Assembly (NCBI GenBank): GCA_963971575.1 | Contig: OZ020616.1 | Coordinates: 2,500,924 to 2,564,923 of the forward strand | Length of the DNA: 64,000 bases | Source of the DNA: Liopterus haemorrhoidalis | Taxonomy: Eukaryota; Arthropoda; Insecta; Coleoptera; Dytiscidae | Direction of reading: 5' to 3' | Shown: piece after piece, positions 63,635 through 64,000 of the stretch | Layout of the letters: every line of letters begins with the position of its first letter | Numbering within the stretch: the stretch's first letter is position 1 | Position numbers and translations under genes: made by a program | Notes under the pieces: model-generated | The model's input: only the letters and a program-made list of their open reading frames with translations | Databases searched by the model: none | What the model was told of the DNA's origin: nothing

Positions 63635-64000
63635 ACTCAAAAACGGTTTAACTTAAAGAGTTCGTTTTGGTACTAAAAAATTCTCCTAATAATTGGGAAG
63701 AACCCTATTGTTTTTTATTAAAATCCGAAACCGGAAACGGAAGTTATCAAACTTTAAAATTTAAAAAAACTAGTAAACCAAGCCTTGAGCAAAAATTTGT
63801 ATAGGACATAATTTGATGTATTTTTTGAAGATTTACCTAAATCTTCTTTTAAATTTTTTTAAAAAAATTTAATTTTTTAAAATTTTTTTTTTTTTTATTA
63901 TGTTTTTTTTTTATAGGAGTGCAAGTGTAGCGGAGGTCTCCCTTCGCCACTGGTTTTTGTATTTAATAATTGCATTTTGAATGTATTTTCAATAAAAAAT

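Overview
The window is A+T-rich nuclear DNA of an animal, most likely an insect or other arthropod. The signs are spliced genes with GT-AG introns, a dense load of mariner, Tc1, hAT, Helentron-like, LINE and tRNA-derived SINE elements, and no bacterial-style gene packing. I cannot name the species. Only one clear host gene is visible: a seven-exon XK-related (XKR) membrane protein gene on the + strand. Its coding exons run from 4129 to 14246, with matching splice phases throughout and a 467-residue product. Almost everything else that can be read is mobile DNA, mostly broken and often nested.

Region by region. 1-1041: Tc1 transposase relic split by a SINE with a perfect 10-bp target duplication. 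2425-3123: Helentron-like element of family B. 4117-14246: the XKR gene. Its intron 1 holds a mariner relative with two hAT elements and a family A Helentron-like element inside it; intron 3 holds a deleted IS630-like transposase and a hAT element carrying a minisatellite; intron 5 holds an element with a THAP-domain relic. 14283-17584: a mariner directly behind the stop codon, then a full-length Tc1 element with 230-bp IR/DR ends. 19910-22800: mariner pieces interrupted by a terminal-repeat element that contains a LINE and a recurrent arthropod repeat protein. 23345-27762: two family B elements, two mariner relics and a second type of SINE. 28640-31620: a LINE split by a 1.6-kb hAT element with 8-bp duplications; the hAT contains a hammerhead-ribozyme-like sequence. 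33061-34330: the best preserved mariner, with one nonsense codon. 35757-37650: a mariner split by a family A element. 37885-39674: two satellite-like arrays. 39675-47136: a hAT element, family A copies, a family B copy fused to a short 28S rRNA-like piece, and a pogo-like element. 48180-53153: diverged tandem repeats, a 200-bp-armed inverted repeat and a TTAA-flanked element with another nested in it. 53849-56583: a Harbinger-like MITE, then a mariner holding two later insertions. 57965-62096: a terminal-repeat element with a hAT MITE inside it, a long inverted repeat, and a mariner broken by a hAT MITE. 62944-64000: hAT end, THAP-like relic, GT microsatellite.

The most distinctive observation is family A. 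At least five copies share the same flanks and ends: a subterminal inverted repeat and a 3' hairpin, as in Helentron-associated (DINE-like) elements. At one fixed internal position they carry tRNA-like A-box/B-box modules of at least three unrelated sequences. Together with family B (same plan, different sequence, also with a GTCT/AGAC microsatellite), this suggests a family of rolling-circle-type elements with an exchangeable tRNA-like cassette. That interpretation is inference; the conserved flanks and differing modules are seen directly.
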